Part shown: positions 25,830-33,907 of the stretch, in pieces
How the letters are laid out: each line of letters begins with the position of its first letter
How positions within the stretch are numbered: position 1 is the stretch's first letter
Origin: Halospina sp040196175
GTDB taxonomy: Bacteria > Pseudomonadota > Gammaproteobacteria > Pseudomonadales > Oleiphilaceae
Direction: 5' to 3'
NCBI RefSeq assembly: GCF_040196175.1
Contig: NZ_JBEFNF010000001.1
Coordinates: forward strand, 1,178,001-1,242,000
DNA length: 64,000 nucleotides
Notes under the pieces: model-generated
The model's database searches: none
The model's input: only the letters and a program-made list of their open reading frames with translations
What the model was told of the DNA's origin: nothing
Translations under genes and position numbers: made by a program

Positions 25830-26915
25830 ATGGCTATCAATACCGCCCTGCTGGTGGACGACTCCAAGGTCGCCCGCTTCGCTCTGAGCAAGCTCCTTGA
25901 GAGCCGGAACATGGACGTAGGCATGGCCGGTTCAGCTGAGGAAGCACTGGATCTGCTCAACAGTGAGCAGCAACCAGACGTTATCTTCATGGATCACCTG
26001 ATGCCGGGCATGAACGGTGTTGAGGCTGCCAAGGCGATTAAGCGCAATCCTGCCACAGCGCACATCCCCGTGATCATGTGCACTTCGAAGAAGTCGGATG
26101 ATTTCATCCAGGATGCGCAGAACTACGGTGTCTACAAAATCCTGACCAAGCCGCCCCAGGCTGATGGACTCGACAGCATCCTTACCGCTCTGACCGAGGA
26201 CCTTAATCAGGGAACACTGCCAGAACCACCAGCTCCGGAAGACGTGGCTGAGACACCGGATGAGTCAGAGCCGCTTGAAACCCAGGCCAATGTGCGCCTT
26301 ACGGACGACGCCCAGAGTGCTGAAAGCGGGGACGAAACCGTTCCTCTAACCACAGAGCTGATCGAACAGATCGCGCGCTCGGCAGTGAAAACCCATATCC
26401 ATAACCGGCTGCATGAACTGCTTTCAAGCCTCTTCGATGAACAGCATGACCATGTCCGCCGCCTGATCGAGGATAGTGAGCGACGACGCGAGGAGGTCAT
26501 TGAAAAGCAGACAGCGGATTTCCGCGAACTGGTGGAAGGCCGACTGGAGTCACTCCAGAATGAAGTGGCGGCTGAGGTCACACTCAACCTGGGCAATGAA
26601 CTCAACGAGTTGCGAAGGGAGATCCGTGAACAGAGCCGCCAGGGCCTTACGGAAAGCGACCTCAACGCACTCAAGGATCACCTCACCGCAGCACAGACTG
26701 TGGACACGGAATTCTGGCAGTCGCTGCAATCTGAAGCAGTTCAGCAAGCTCATGACATCGCGCGGGATACGTCAGAGGAAGTAGCCCAGCGCACTCTGGA
26801 CCTGTACCGGCGTGAGCAGAAGACCACAACCGCACGGCTTTACACCGTGGCACTGGCTGTGAGCCTCGGCATCTTCAGCCTCGGTATCGCCTGGCTGGGG
26901 GGCCTGATTGGCTGA
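25830..26915 (+). CDS. Response regulator with long helical region and C-terminal membrane anchor
   Basis: The 361-residue protein starts with a receiver domain (about 1-120) with the acidic pair Asp10/Asp11, phosphoacceptor Asp55 (FMDHLMPGMNG), switch Thr85 and Lys107 (LTKPP). An acidic linker to about 180 is followed by a long, strongly helical, Glu/Arg-rich region (about 190-330) likely to form coiled coils, and the last 25 residues form a membrane helix (YTVALAVSLGIFSLGIAWLGG). There is no DNA-binding or enzymatic output. ATG at 25830 has AGGAGA upstream. No histidine kinase lies nearby; the adjacent MORN protein is the obvious partner. Confidence 0.82.
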   Translation: MAINTALLVDDSKVARFALSKLLESRNMDVGMAGSAEEALDLLNSEQQPDVIFMDHLMPGMNGVEAAKAIKRNPATAHIPVIMCTSKKSDDFIQDAQNYGVYKILTKPPQADGLDSILTALTEDLNQGTLPEPPAPEDVAETPDESEPLETQANVRLTDDAQSAESGDETVPLTTELIEQIARSAVKTHIHNRLHELLSSLFDEQHDHVRRLIEDSERRREEVIEKQTADFRELVEGRLESLQNEVAAEVTLNLGNELNELRREIREQSRQGLTESDLNALKDHLTAAQTVDTEFWQSLQSEAVQQAHDIARDTSEEVAQRTLDLYRREQKTTTARLYTVALAVSLGIFSLGIAWLGGLIG

Positions 26916-26984
26916 GCGTCTGCCCGTAGAATGCGGTGATCTGCTATCATTGTGACGTTTAACGCCACAGGCAGCCACCGCATC

Positions 26985-27836
26985 ATGAATCGTCTCTTCG
27001 TGGACAACCTCACCGTCATTGACTTTGCCTACCTGGACCGCCACCGGGGCCTGGTAGGCGAAAGCTGGATCGTGGATATCGAGCTTGCCGGCGACCTCAA
27101 TGAGGCCGGTATGGTCTTTGACTTCGGACATGTCAAAAGTACCATCAAAGCGCATATTGACCATCAGGTGGATCACCGGCTGCTGGTTCCAGCGGACTAC
27201 CCCGGCCTGCGATGGCCGGATCCCCAGAAACCGGCCGATCTCCGTTGGCGCCTAGATGACGGCACTTGGATCGAACACCGAGCACCTGCCCAGGCAGTCG
27301 CCGCAGTCCCCGGCGAGACGATTGACCGCCATACGATCGCTGAGCAGCTTTCTCAAAGCCTGGAACGCATCCTTCCGGACAACGTACAAAGCGTGGCCGT
27401 CACCCTGCGTCTCGAGGCTATTGAAGGCGCCTGGTACCACTACGCCCATGGGCTGAAAAAACACGATGGCAACTGTCAGCGCATCGCCCATGGCCACCGT
27501 TCCCGTATCCGGATCCTGCGCAACGGCCAGCGAGCTCCAGATCTGGAGCACTACTGGGGCAATCGCTGGTGTGATATCTATCTGGCAAGCGCGGCGGATC
27601 GCGTTGAGACCTTTGAGGACGACGGTTTGACCTACCATCGGTTCAGCTACGATTCGGACCAGGGGCATTTTGAAATCGCCCTGCCCGCCGCGCGCACCGA
27701 AATCATGGAGACGGATACCACGGTGGAGTGGATTGCCTGTTATCTACGGGATGAAACACACAAGCTTGAGCCAGAAAACCGCTTCGAAGTTTACGCCTTT
27801 GAAGGCGTGAACAAGGGCGCCATCGCGGAGACCTGA
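26985..27836 (+). CDS. Two-domain 6-carboxytetrahydropterin synthase-like protein
   Basis: Family members make 6-carboxytetrahydropterin for queuosine or related pterins. This 283-residue protein is about twice the usual QueD length and splits the signature: the first half has MVFDFGHVKSTIKAHIDHQVDHRLL, as in the C-terminal part of QueD, but no HxH zinc site; the second half has YHYAHGLKK, Cys164 and AHGH (His169 and His171), as in the N-terminal part. I read it as a duplicated protein with complementary degeneration. Activity as QueD is therefore uncertain. ATG at 26985 is chosen from the N-terminal match (MNRLFVDNLTVIDFAYLD); the ribosome site is weak. A strong terminator follows. Confidence 0.75.
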   Translation: MNRLFVDNLTVIDFAYLDRHRGLVGESWIVDIELAGDLNEAGMVFDFGHVKSTIKAHIDHQVDHRLLVPADYPGLRWPDPQKPADLRWRLDDGTWIEHRAPAQAVAAVPGETIDRHTIAEQLSQSLERILPDNVQSVAVTLRLEAIEGAWYHYAHGLKKHDGNCQRIAHGHRSRIRILRNGQRAPDLEHYWGNRWCDIYLASAADRVETFEDDGLTYHRFSYDSDQGHFEIALPAARTEIMETDTTVEWIACYLRDETHKLEPENRFEVYAFEGVNKGAIAET

Positions 27837-27860
27837 CTGCTATTCTCAGGAATCAGGCAT

Positions 27861-27891
27861 AAAAAAAGCCGGCCTTATGGCCGGCTTTTTT
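27861..27891. terminator. Bidirectional rho-independent terminator
   Basis: A stem of GCCGGCC / GGCCGGC with loop TTAT is flanked by seven A on one side and six T on the other, so it works in both directions. It separates the pterin synthase-like gene (plus strand) from the tRNA-Ala/tRNA-Glu unit (minus strand). Confidence 0.92.
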
Positions 27892-27896
27892 GAATC

Positions 27897-27972
27897 TGGC
27901 GTCCCGTAGGGGACTCGAACCCCTGTTACCGCCGTGAAAGGGCGGTGTCCTAGGCCTCTAGACGAACGGGAC
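27897..27972 (-). tRNA. tRNA-Glu (anticodon UUC)
   Basis: A 76-base cloverleaf on the minus strand starting GTCCCGTTCGTCTAGAGG, with the 7-bp acceptor stem GTCCCGT/ACGGGAC, anticodon loop CTTTCAC between CCGCC and GGCGG, T loop GTTCGAGTC, and an encoded CCA end. It is nine bases downstream of tRNA-Ala. Confidence 0.97.
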
Positions 27973-27981
27973 GGAAAGAAG

Positions 27982-28057
27982 TGGTGGAGCCAGGGAGGCT
28001 CGAACTCCCGACCTCGGCGCTGCCAGCGCCGCGCTCTCCCAACTGAGCTATGGCCCC
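27982..28057 (-). tRNA. tRNA-Ala (anticodon GGC)
   Basis: A 76-base cloverleaf on the minus strand starting GGGGCCATAGCTCAG, with anticodon loop CTGGCAG between CGGCG and CGCCG, T loop GTTCGAGCC and encoded CCA. The acceptor stem has the G3:U70 wobble pair that is the identity element for alanine. It is the first tRNA of a two-gene unit with tRNA-Glu. Confidence 0.97.
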
Positions 28058-28077
28058 ACTGCGTCCAACGAGTGCGA

Positions 28078-28106
28078 ATATTAGAGACGTTCCGGGCACG
28101 CGTCAA
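28078..28106 (-). promoter_or_regulatory. Predicted promoter of the tRNA-Ala/tRNA-Glu unit
   Basis: On the minus strand TTGACG (28101-28106), 17 bases, then TAATAT (28078-28083), followed by GC-rich bases before the tRNA 5' end. The spacing and boxes are close to consensus, as expected for a stable RNA promoter. It lies downstream of the gltX stop, so the tRNAs need not depend on gltX transcription. Confidence 0.75.
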
Positions 28107-28122
28107 CCCCTGATTTCCGTCT

Positions 28123-29610
28123 TTATTCATGCGCCGCCAGCGCAGCGTATTCTTTCTCAATTTTCTTCGTCTGTTTTTTCGAAAAGCCGCCCAGCACATT
28201 CAGCGCATGGCGCAGGCGCGCTCGGCTCACATCCGGTCCAAGAAGCGCCATGGAGTCCACCACCGACCAGGAGTTCGGAGTACCCGCAACAGCTACAAAG
28301 ATCGGGAACATGAACTCGCCCACTTTGATCCCCATGGCGCCCGCGAGGGTCTTGAGATCGGCAAAAACCGTTTCACGGCTCCAATGGCGCTCGGCTTCAA
28401 GCCGCCACAAGGCAAACTGCAGGATCCGGCGCACCGTTTCCTGTTCCAGCTTGCGATGCGCGAAGTCTTCCGGTCGCACATCCAACATACCTGAGAACAT
28501 GAAATTGGCCATGGGAGCAATGTCTGAAAAGGTCTCGATTCTACTCTTCAGATGCGGCACCAGTGGTGCCAGCTGCTCCGGATTGAACCACCAGTTGCCG
28601 ACCCGCTCCATGAAGGCGTCATCGCTCAGCGTCTCGCGGATCCACAGACCATTGAGCCACCGCAGCTTGGCCTGATCGAATACCGGACCGCCGAGGGAAA
28701 CGCGATAAATATCAAACGCCGCCTGCATCTGCGCCAATGTAAACCGCTCCCGCTCGTCCGGCATGGACCACCCCATACGCCCGAGAAAGTTCAACACGGC
28801 CTCGGGCATGAATCCGAGGCGCTCATACAGACTGATGCTCGTGGGGTTCTTACGCTTGCTGAGCTTTGTGCCATCCTCATTACGCAGAAGCGGCATATGG
28901 CAAAGCTGTGGCATTTGCCAGCCGAAATACTCATAGAGCAGCTTGTGCTTGGGCGCTGAATTGATCCATTCTTCACCACGGATCACATGCGTGATGCCCA
29001 TACGGTGATCATCCACCACGTTCGCCAGGTGATAGGTGGGCATACCGTCAGACTTAAGCAGGACCTGGCAGTCAATCTGGGCCCAGTCGATCGTGACAGT
29101 CCCCCGCAGCATGTCATCAATCTCGCATACTCCCTGATCCGGCACTTTCATCCGGATCACACAGGGCTCACCAGCCTCCCTACGGCGCTTTACTTCCTCC
29201 GCTGGCAGCTCCAGCTCGCCCTTGATGCCTGGATTGAGCCCCTGCTCCTTGCGAGCATCACGGATGGCATCCAGCTCCTCAGGCGTCCGGAAGCAATAGA
29301 ACGCATAGCCCGTTTCCACCAGCTGCTCCGCGTAAGCCCGGTACTCGTCAGACCGCTCAGACTGGCGGTAGGGGCCGTACTCACCACCTACATCGGGCCC
29401 CTCGTCCCATTCCAGTCCGAGCCAGCGCAGGGAATCCAGTATGGCCTGCTCGGACTCAACTGTGCTCCGTACCTGATCAGTATCCTCAATACGCAGAATG
29501 AACTGCCCTCCGTGTTGGCGGGCGAAACACTGATTGAACAGTGCAATGTAAGCGGTCCCCACATGGGGGTCGCCGGTGGGCGAAGGGGCGATTCGGGTTC
29601 TGACGGTCAT
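28123..29610 (-). CDS. gltX: Glutamyl-tRNA synthetase
   Basis: Charges tRNA-Glu with glutamate. The 495-residue class I synthetase has the HIGH-type motif SPTGDPHVGTAYIAL near the N terminus and the KMSKS-type motif KLSKRKNPTSI. I chose ATG at 29610 (MTVRTRIAPSPTG), with AGGAAAC upstream; the longer open frame overlaps a TATAAT promoter box. Its position beside tRNA-Glu is also found in Pseudomonas. No zinc-binding cysteine cluster is evident in the usual place, so it may be the zinc-free form. Confidence 0.96.
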   Translation of the reverse strand: MTVRTRIAPSPTGDPHVGTAYIALFNQCFARQHGGQFILRIEDTDQVRSTVESEQAILDSLRWLGLEWDEGPDVGGEYGPYRQSERSDEYRAYAEQLVETGYAFYCFRTPEELDAIRDARKEQGLNPGIKGELELPAEEVKRRREAGEPCVIRMKVPDQGVCEIDDMLRGTVTIDWAQIDCQVLLKSDGMPTYHLANVVDDHRMGITHVIRGEEWINSAPKHKLLYEYFGWQMPQLCHMPLLRNEDGTKLSKRKNPTSISLYERLGFMPEAVLNFLGRMGWSMPDERERFTLAQMQAAFDIYRVSLGGPVFDQAKLRWLNGLWIRETLSDDAFMERVGNWWFNPEQLAPLVPHLKSRIETFSDIAPMANFMFSGMLDVRPEDFAHRKLEQETVRRILQFALWRLEAERHWSRETVFADLKTLAGAMGIKVGEFMFPIFVAVAGTPNSWSVVDSMALLGPDVSRARLRHALNVLGGFSKKQTKKIEKEYAALAAHE

Positions 29611-29662
29611 GTCTGTTTCCTGGCTCCTGGAATCGGTCGGCATCGGCTGCATGAAAGCGCGT

Positions 29663-29668
29663 ATTATA
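29663..29668 (-). promoter_or_regulatory. Predicted -10 box of gltX
   Basis: A perfect TATAAT on the minus strand lies about 50 bases before the chosen gltX start; the -35 region at 17 bases (ACGACC) is a poor match. It supports the shorter gltX start at 29610. Confidence 0.45.
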
Positions 29669-29756
29669 ACGCTTCCACCGGTATGGGTCGTCCTTTCGTA
29701 TCCTCCCCTATAGCCTGCTCCGTTTTGATTGGATAAAATGCCATTTTTCCGAATAC

Positions 29757-29769
29757 GTTATGTTATAAC
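29757..29769. promoter_or_regulatory. Zur-like operator upstream of the zinc-binding protein gene
   Basis: GTTAT-GTT-ATAAC is a perfect inverted repeat with the 5-3-5 spacing of the GTTATANTATAAC core of proteobacterial Zur boxes. It ends seven bases before the ATG of the znuA-like gene, so Zur bound here would block its expression when zinc is plentiful. Assignment is by motif and target; the zur gene is not in the window. Confidence 0.7.
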
Positions 29770-29775
29770 ACATTT

Positions 29776-30681
29776 ATGATGAAGCGCTGCCTGCACCATG
29801 TCCTCATCCTGCTCCTGAGCCTGGCGAGTACGCCTGCCTGGGCGCAGCGCCCGCTGATTGCTACCAGCATCCACCCTCTCGCCTTGATCGTGAAAGAAGT
29901 TGCTGGCGATGAGGCTGACGTCCAGTCGCTGGTTCCGGCCGACGTCAGCCCTCATCATTACAGTATGCGCCCCTCCGAGCGCCGGCTGCTTGCGGAGGCG
30001 GATCGGATCTACTGGCTGAGCCCGGAGCTAGAACCCTTTCTGCAGGGCATCATGAGCGATCAAGCACTTTCACAGAAAGCACTCGCGCTGGCAGAAGCAC
30101 CTGAAAGCAGCACCGCAGGCAACGGCCATGAGGCACATCATCACGGTACTGGTATGGATCCGCACATCTGGTTAGCTCCGGACCGTGCCCAGGCCATGGC
30201 AAAGCGTGTCAGGGAAAGCCTAGCGGGCGTGAAAGATCTCGACCAGGAGCAGATCGCACGCAATCACAACCAGTTCAGACAACGTCTCGCCGACACCGAG
30301 AGCGACATTGAAAAACGCCTTGCCCCCCTCGCTCGGATCAGCCTGTTCACTTATCACGATGCATTTCACTATTTTGCGGACCACTTCGGCCTCACTATTG
30401 CGGCAACGCTGACAAACAACCCAGAACGCAGTCCCAGCGCCAGACACATTGCTGACTTGCAGCAGGCTCTTGAAGAGGCCCGTTTCCCCTGTATCATGAC
30501 TGAATCGCAGCTTGGCGGAAACTGGTGGCGCGGTCTGGACTTACCGCAATCACTTAATGTGAGCCGCTGGGATCCGCTGGGCGGGGAGATCCGTATCAAA
30601 GTTGGTGGTTACACAGCTTTCCTGGAATCGCTGACGGACGCCGTAAGCCGCTGTCAACCCGACAATTCCAAGAAGGAGTAG
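29776..30681 (+). CDS. znuA: Zinc ABC transporter substrate-binding protein, ZnuA-like
   Basis: Periplasmic zinc-binding protein of the cluster A-I family. The 301-residue product has a signal peptide (about 1-23, ending PAWA), and the metal-site histidines in SIHPLALI, SPHHYSMRPS, DPHIWLAP and TYHDAFHYFADHFG. The histidine-rich loop of ZnuA is reduced to HEAHHHG near residue 118. Manganese-binding relatives are less likely given the Zur-like box and loop. Two ATG codons in tandem (29776, 29779) are possible starts; no ribosome site is visible. The permease and ATPase genes are not adjacent. dusA follows after seven bases. Confidence 0.85.
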   Translation: MMKRCLHHVLILLLSLASTPAWAQRPLIATSIHPLALIVKEVAGDEADVQSLVPADVSPHHYSMRPSERRLLAEADRIYWLSPELEPFLQGIMSDQALSQKALALAEAPESSTAGNGHEAHHHGTGMDPHIWLAPDRAQAMAKRVRESLAGVKDLDQEQIARNHNQFRQRLADTESDIEKRLAPLARISLFTYHDAFHYFADHFGLTIAATLTNNPERSPSARHIADLQQALEEARFPCIMTESQLGGNWWRGLDLPQSLNVSRWDPLGGEIRIKVGGYTAFLESLTDAVSRCQPDNSKKE

Positions 30682-30688
30682 AACCGGC

Positions 30689-31681
30689 ATGCAGAACCTG
30701 GAACCGGATCGTCGCTTCAGTATTGCTCCTATGATGGATCACACCACTCGGGACTATCGCCGGTTTGCCCGCAACCTGACGCGTCATGCCCTTCTCTACA
30801 CCGAGATGGTCACCACAGGCGCGCTTATCCATGGCGATCGGGCACGCTTTCTGGACTATGATGCGCAGGAACACCCGATTGCCCTTCAGCTTGGTGGCGC
30901 CGACCCTGCTGAACTCGCAGAGTGCGCCGCCATGGCGCAAGCTTGGGGCTACGATGAAGTCAACCTGAACGTGGGTTGCCCCAGCGACCGGGTTCAGAAC
31001 AACCGCATCGGCGCATGTCTTATGGCCGAGCCGGAAACCGTTGCCCAGGCGGTTGCCGCCATGGCGGACAATACCCGATTACCGGTTACTGTTAAGCACC
31101 GCATCGGCATCGATGGCCACGAACAGTGGCAGGACCTTGTCCGGTTCATTGAACGGGTTGCAGAAGCTGGTTGCCAGACTTTCATCGTGCATGCACGAGT
31201 CGCTATTCTCCAGGGGCTCAGCCCAAAGGAAAACCGCGATATACCGCCACTGAAGTACGACTGGGTTCATGCCCTGCGGGAACAGTTTCCACAGCTAGAA
31301 ATCATCATCAACGGTGGATTCTGGCAAGTGGATGCCATCCGTGAGCAACTCAACCATGTGGATGGGGTTATGGTGGGCCGTGCGGCCTACCAGCAACCCT
31401 GGCTGCTCAGCCAGGTGGATCCGGAAATTTACGGCGTTGGGGCCCCCTGCACCACTCGCAGTGAGGTGATCGAGCGGTTTATGCCCTATCTGGAATGGCG
31501 CCTTGCCGAAGGCGTGCCATTGCAGGCCATGACCCGTCATATCATGAACCTGTTTCATGGCTGCGCAGGAGGCCGCCGGTTCCGCCGCCACCTCAGTGAA
31601 AATGCGCATCGCCCAGGAGCCGGCATTGAGGTTGTCCGAGATGCGCTTGCACAAGTCCAGGAACCAGCGGACGTCGCCTGA
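30689..31681 (+). CDS. dusA: tRNA-dihydrouridine(20/20a) synthase DusA
   Basis: FMN enzyme that reduces uridine to dihydrouridine at D-loop positions 20 and 20a. The 330-residue product has RRFSIAPMMDHTTRDYR at the N terminus, the catalytic Cys97 in NLNVGCPSDRVQ, and GIDGHEQW and VHARVAIL for FMN and tRNA contacts, typical of DusA. ATG at 30689 starts seven bases past the znuA stop, with GGAG overlapping that stop, so the two form an operon. dusA is next to zur in E. coli; a zinc-linked neighbour here fits that pattern. Confidence 0.94.
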   Translation: MQNLEPDRRFSIAPMMDHTTRDYRRFARNLTRHALLYTEMVTTGALIHGDRARFLDYDAQEHPIALQLGGADPAELAECAAMAQAWGYDEVNLNVGCPSDRVQNNRIGACLMAEPETVAQAVAAMADNTRLPVTVKHRIGIDGHEQWQDLVRFIERVAEAGCQTFIVHARVAILQGLSPKENRDIPPLKYDWVHALREQFPQLEIIINGGFWQVDAIREQLNHVDGVMVGRAAYQQPWLLSQVDPEIYGVGAPCTTRSEVIERFMPYLEWRLAEGVPLQAMTRHIMNLFHGCAGGRRFRRHLSENAHRPGAGIEVVRDALAQVQEPADVA

Positions 31682-31785
31682 GAGGCGGACACCGCGCTTG
31701 TGACGCCGGCGACAGCGCGCTATCGTGACTCGGGCTACTTTCTATAGTTCCAGAAACCCGGATGCACAATGGACGCGACCAGCCG

Positions 31786-32760
31786 ATGACTTCCAAACTT
31801 GATCAGCTCCGCCACATGACAACCGTGGTCGCCGACACTGGTGACCTGGACGCCATCCGCCAGTGGCAGCCCAGGGATGCCACCACCAATCCGTCGCTGC
31901 TGCTCAAGGCGGTGGCCTCAAACGCCTATCGCCATCTTATCGAACAGGCCCTGGCTTGGGCACAGGAACGCGCGAAGACCGATTCACCAGACCCGGTGGC
32001 GGTGGGCGACTGCCTCGCAGTTCTGGCAGGCGCGCAGATCCTTCAAAGCGTTCCCGGCATGGTTTCCACCGAGGTGGATGCCCGGCTTTCGTTCGACCGT
32101 GACGCCACCATTGCCCGAGCACGCCACCTCACTGACCTTTATCGCCAAAAAGGGGTGGATACTGACAGGGTCATGATCAAGATCGCCGCCACCTGGGAAG
32201 GAATCCAGGCCGCGCGGGTCCTGGAGCGTGAGGGTATTGCCTGCAACCTTACCCTGCTGTTTTCATTCACTCAGGCAATGGCCTGTGCTGACGCTGGCGT
32301 GACACTGATTTCACCCTTCGTTGGACGTATTCTGGACTGGTATCTCGCCCAGACAGGCCAAGCATCCATTGATCCGGCCAATGATCCCGGTGTTCAATCC
32401 GTACAGCGGATCTACAACTACTACAAAAGCCATGGTTACCCGACCATTGTCATGGGGGCAAGTTTCCGCAACCAGGGCGAAATCGAACACCTGGCGGGCT
32501 GTGACCGGCTGACAATCAGCCCGCAGCTGCTGGAAGCACTTTCACAGGATACCGATACGCTGGAGCAGCAGCTCACCCCCGATAACAGCAACCGCGCTGA
32601 AACCCACCCTTGTATGGATGAACGCGAATTCCGGTGGCATCTCAACGAGGATGCCATGGCCAGCGATAAGCTGGCGGACGGAATCCGGCGGTTTGCCGCC
32701 GACCAGCGTCAGCTGGAAGCGAATCTGGAAAAATGGATCCAGGGCGACAGCACGCCATAG
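31786..32760 (+). CDS. tal: Transaldolase
   Basis: Transfers a dihydroxyacetone unit between sugar phosphates in the non-oxidative pentose phosphate pathway. The 324-residue product has the Schiff-base Lys132 in DRVMIKIAATWEGIQAA, the same number as in E. coli TalB, and DATTNPSLLLKA near the N terminus. I chose ATG at 31786 (MTSKLDQLRH), which matches the family N terminus. A DAHP synthase gene follows 17 bases later; transaldolase supplies erythrose 4-phosphate, which that enzyme uses. Confidence 0.96.
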   Translation: MTSKLDQLRHMTTVVADTGDLDAIRQWQPRDATTNPSLLLKAVASNAYRHLIEQALAWAQERAKTDSPDPVAVGDCLAVLAGAQILQSVPGMVSTEVDARLSFDRDATIARARHLTDLYRQKGVDTDRVMIKIAATWEGIQAARVLEREGIACNLTLLFSFTQAMACADAGVTLISPFVGRILDWYLAQTGQASIDPANDPGVQSVQRIYNYYKSHGYPTIVMGASFRNQGEIEHLAGCDRLTISPQLLEALSQDTDTLEQQLTPDNSNRAETHPCMDEREFRWHLNEDAMASDKLADGIRRFAADQRQLEANLEKWIQGDSTP

Positions 32761-32777
32761 CGACACATGGAGGGCCT

Positions 32778-33890
32778 ATGTTACTGATACTCCACCCGGA
32801 TACGGATCGCGACGGCGATGCCTACCGCGAAACCATGAATTTCCTCGACCAACTGAGCAACATCGAGGTGCGCGTTCATGACGTACTGGGCAGTCAGCAG
32901 ACCCTGACCGAAATCTATCTGCTCGGCGATACCAAAGCCCTGGATGCCGGCGACATCGAAGCACTTCCCGCCGTCGAGCGGGTCATCCGCATTTCAGACG
33001 ATTTCAGGATTCTGGGCAGGCACAGTGATGCCAAACGCCAGACTGGCTTCGACTATAACGGGGTCCACTTTGGCCAGGACAACCTCAACGTTTTCGCCGG
33101 TCTGTGTGCTGTCGATAACCCAACCCATGTAGAAGAGACACTGCGTGCGCTGAAAGACAATGGCCAGCAGTGCACACGCATGGGGGCCTATAAACCACGA
33201 ACCAACCCCTACTCGTTCCAGGGCCATGGTGCGGACTGTCTGCCTTGGGTCTTCGAGCTGGCGGGTCGATACGATATCCGGGTGATCACAATGGAAGTCA
33301 CCCATGAAAATCATGTGCGCGAAATTGAAAAGGCACTGCAACGGACCGGCTATCCCACAGGCGTGATGCTCCAGGTTGGCACCCGAAACACACAGAACTT
33401 CGAGCTGCTCAAGGCGCTCGGCCGCCAGACGGAATACCCGGTACTGCTTAAACGCGGCTTCGGGATTACTCTCAATGAATCGCTCAATGCGGCCGAGTAC
33501 CTGGCTACTGAAGGCAACACTAATGTCGCCTTCTGCCTGCGGGGCATGAAAACCGAAGCCGGCAATCCTCACCGTAACCTGGTGGATTTTGCTCATATTC
33601 CGGTAGTCAAGCGCCTGACGCGGATGCCTGTCTGCATCGACCCCTCCCACTCCGTGGGCGTTCGCGACCGGGCACCGGATGGCATTTCCGACATTACCCA
33701 CGCAGCCGCCCAGGGCGTGGTAGCGGGTGCGAACATGATCCTCGCGGATTTTCATCCGAACCCCGAAAAAGCGCTGGTCGACGGCCCCCAGGCCCTGCTG
33801 CCGACCGATCTTCCCCGGTTTCTGAAGGATGTTGAACTCTGTCACGAGACGTACCGCAAACGGCGCGCCCTCTATAACGACAACGGATGA
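32778..33890 (+). CDS. 3-deoxy-7-phosphoheptulonate synthase, type I-beta
   Basis: Condenses phosphoenolpyruvate and erythrose 4-phosphate in the first step of aromatic amino acid synthesis. The 370-residue enzyme has an N-terminal ferredoxin-like domain (about 1-85), as in Thermotoga DAHP synthase, which can bind Phe or Tyr, and then the catalytic barrel with GAYKPRTNPYSFQGHG, LLKRGF and CIDPSHSVG. This is the KDO8P-like I-beta class rather than the AroFGH type. ATG at 32778 follows GGAGG. It is linked to tal, whose product is its substrate. Confidence 0.92.
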   Translation: MLLILHPDTDRDGDAYRETMNFLDQLSNIEVRVHDVLGSQQTLTEIYLLGDTKALDAGDIEALPAVERVIRISDDFRILGRHSDAKRQTGFDYNGVHFGQDNLNVFAGLCAVDNPTHVEETLRALKDNGQQCTRMGAYKPRTNPYSFQGHGADCLPWVFELAGRYDIRVITMEVTHENHVREIEKALQRTGYPTGVMLQVGTRNTQNFELLKALGRQTEYPVLLKRGFGITLNESLNAAEYLATEGNTNVAFCLRGMKTEAGNPHRNLVDFAHIPVVKRLTRMPVCIDPSHSVGVRDRAPDGISDITHAAAQGVVAGANMILADFHPNPEKALVDGPQALLPTDLPRFLKDVELCHETYRKRRALYNDNG

Positions 33891-33907
33891 AGGAGGCATC
33901 CGCCTAC

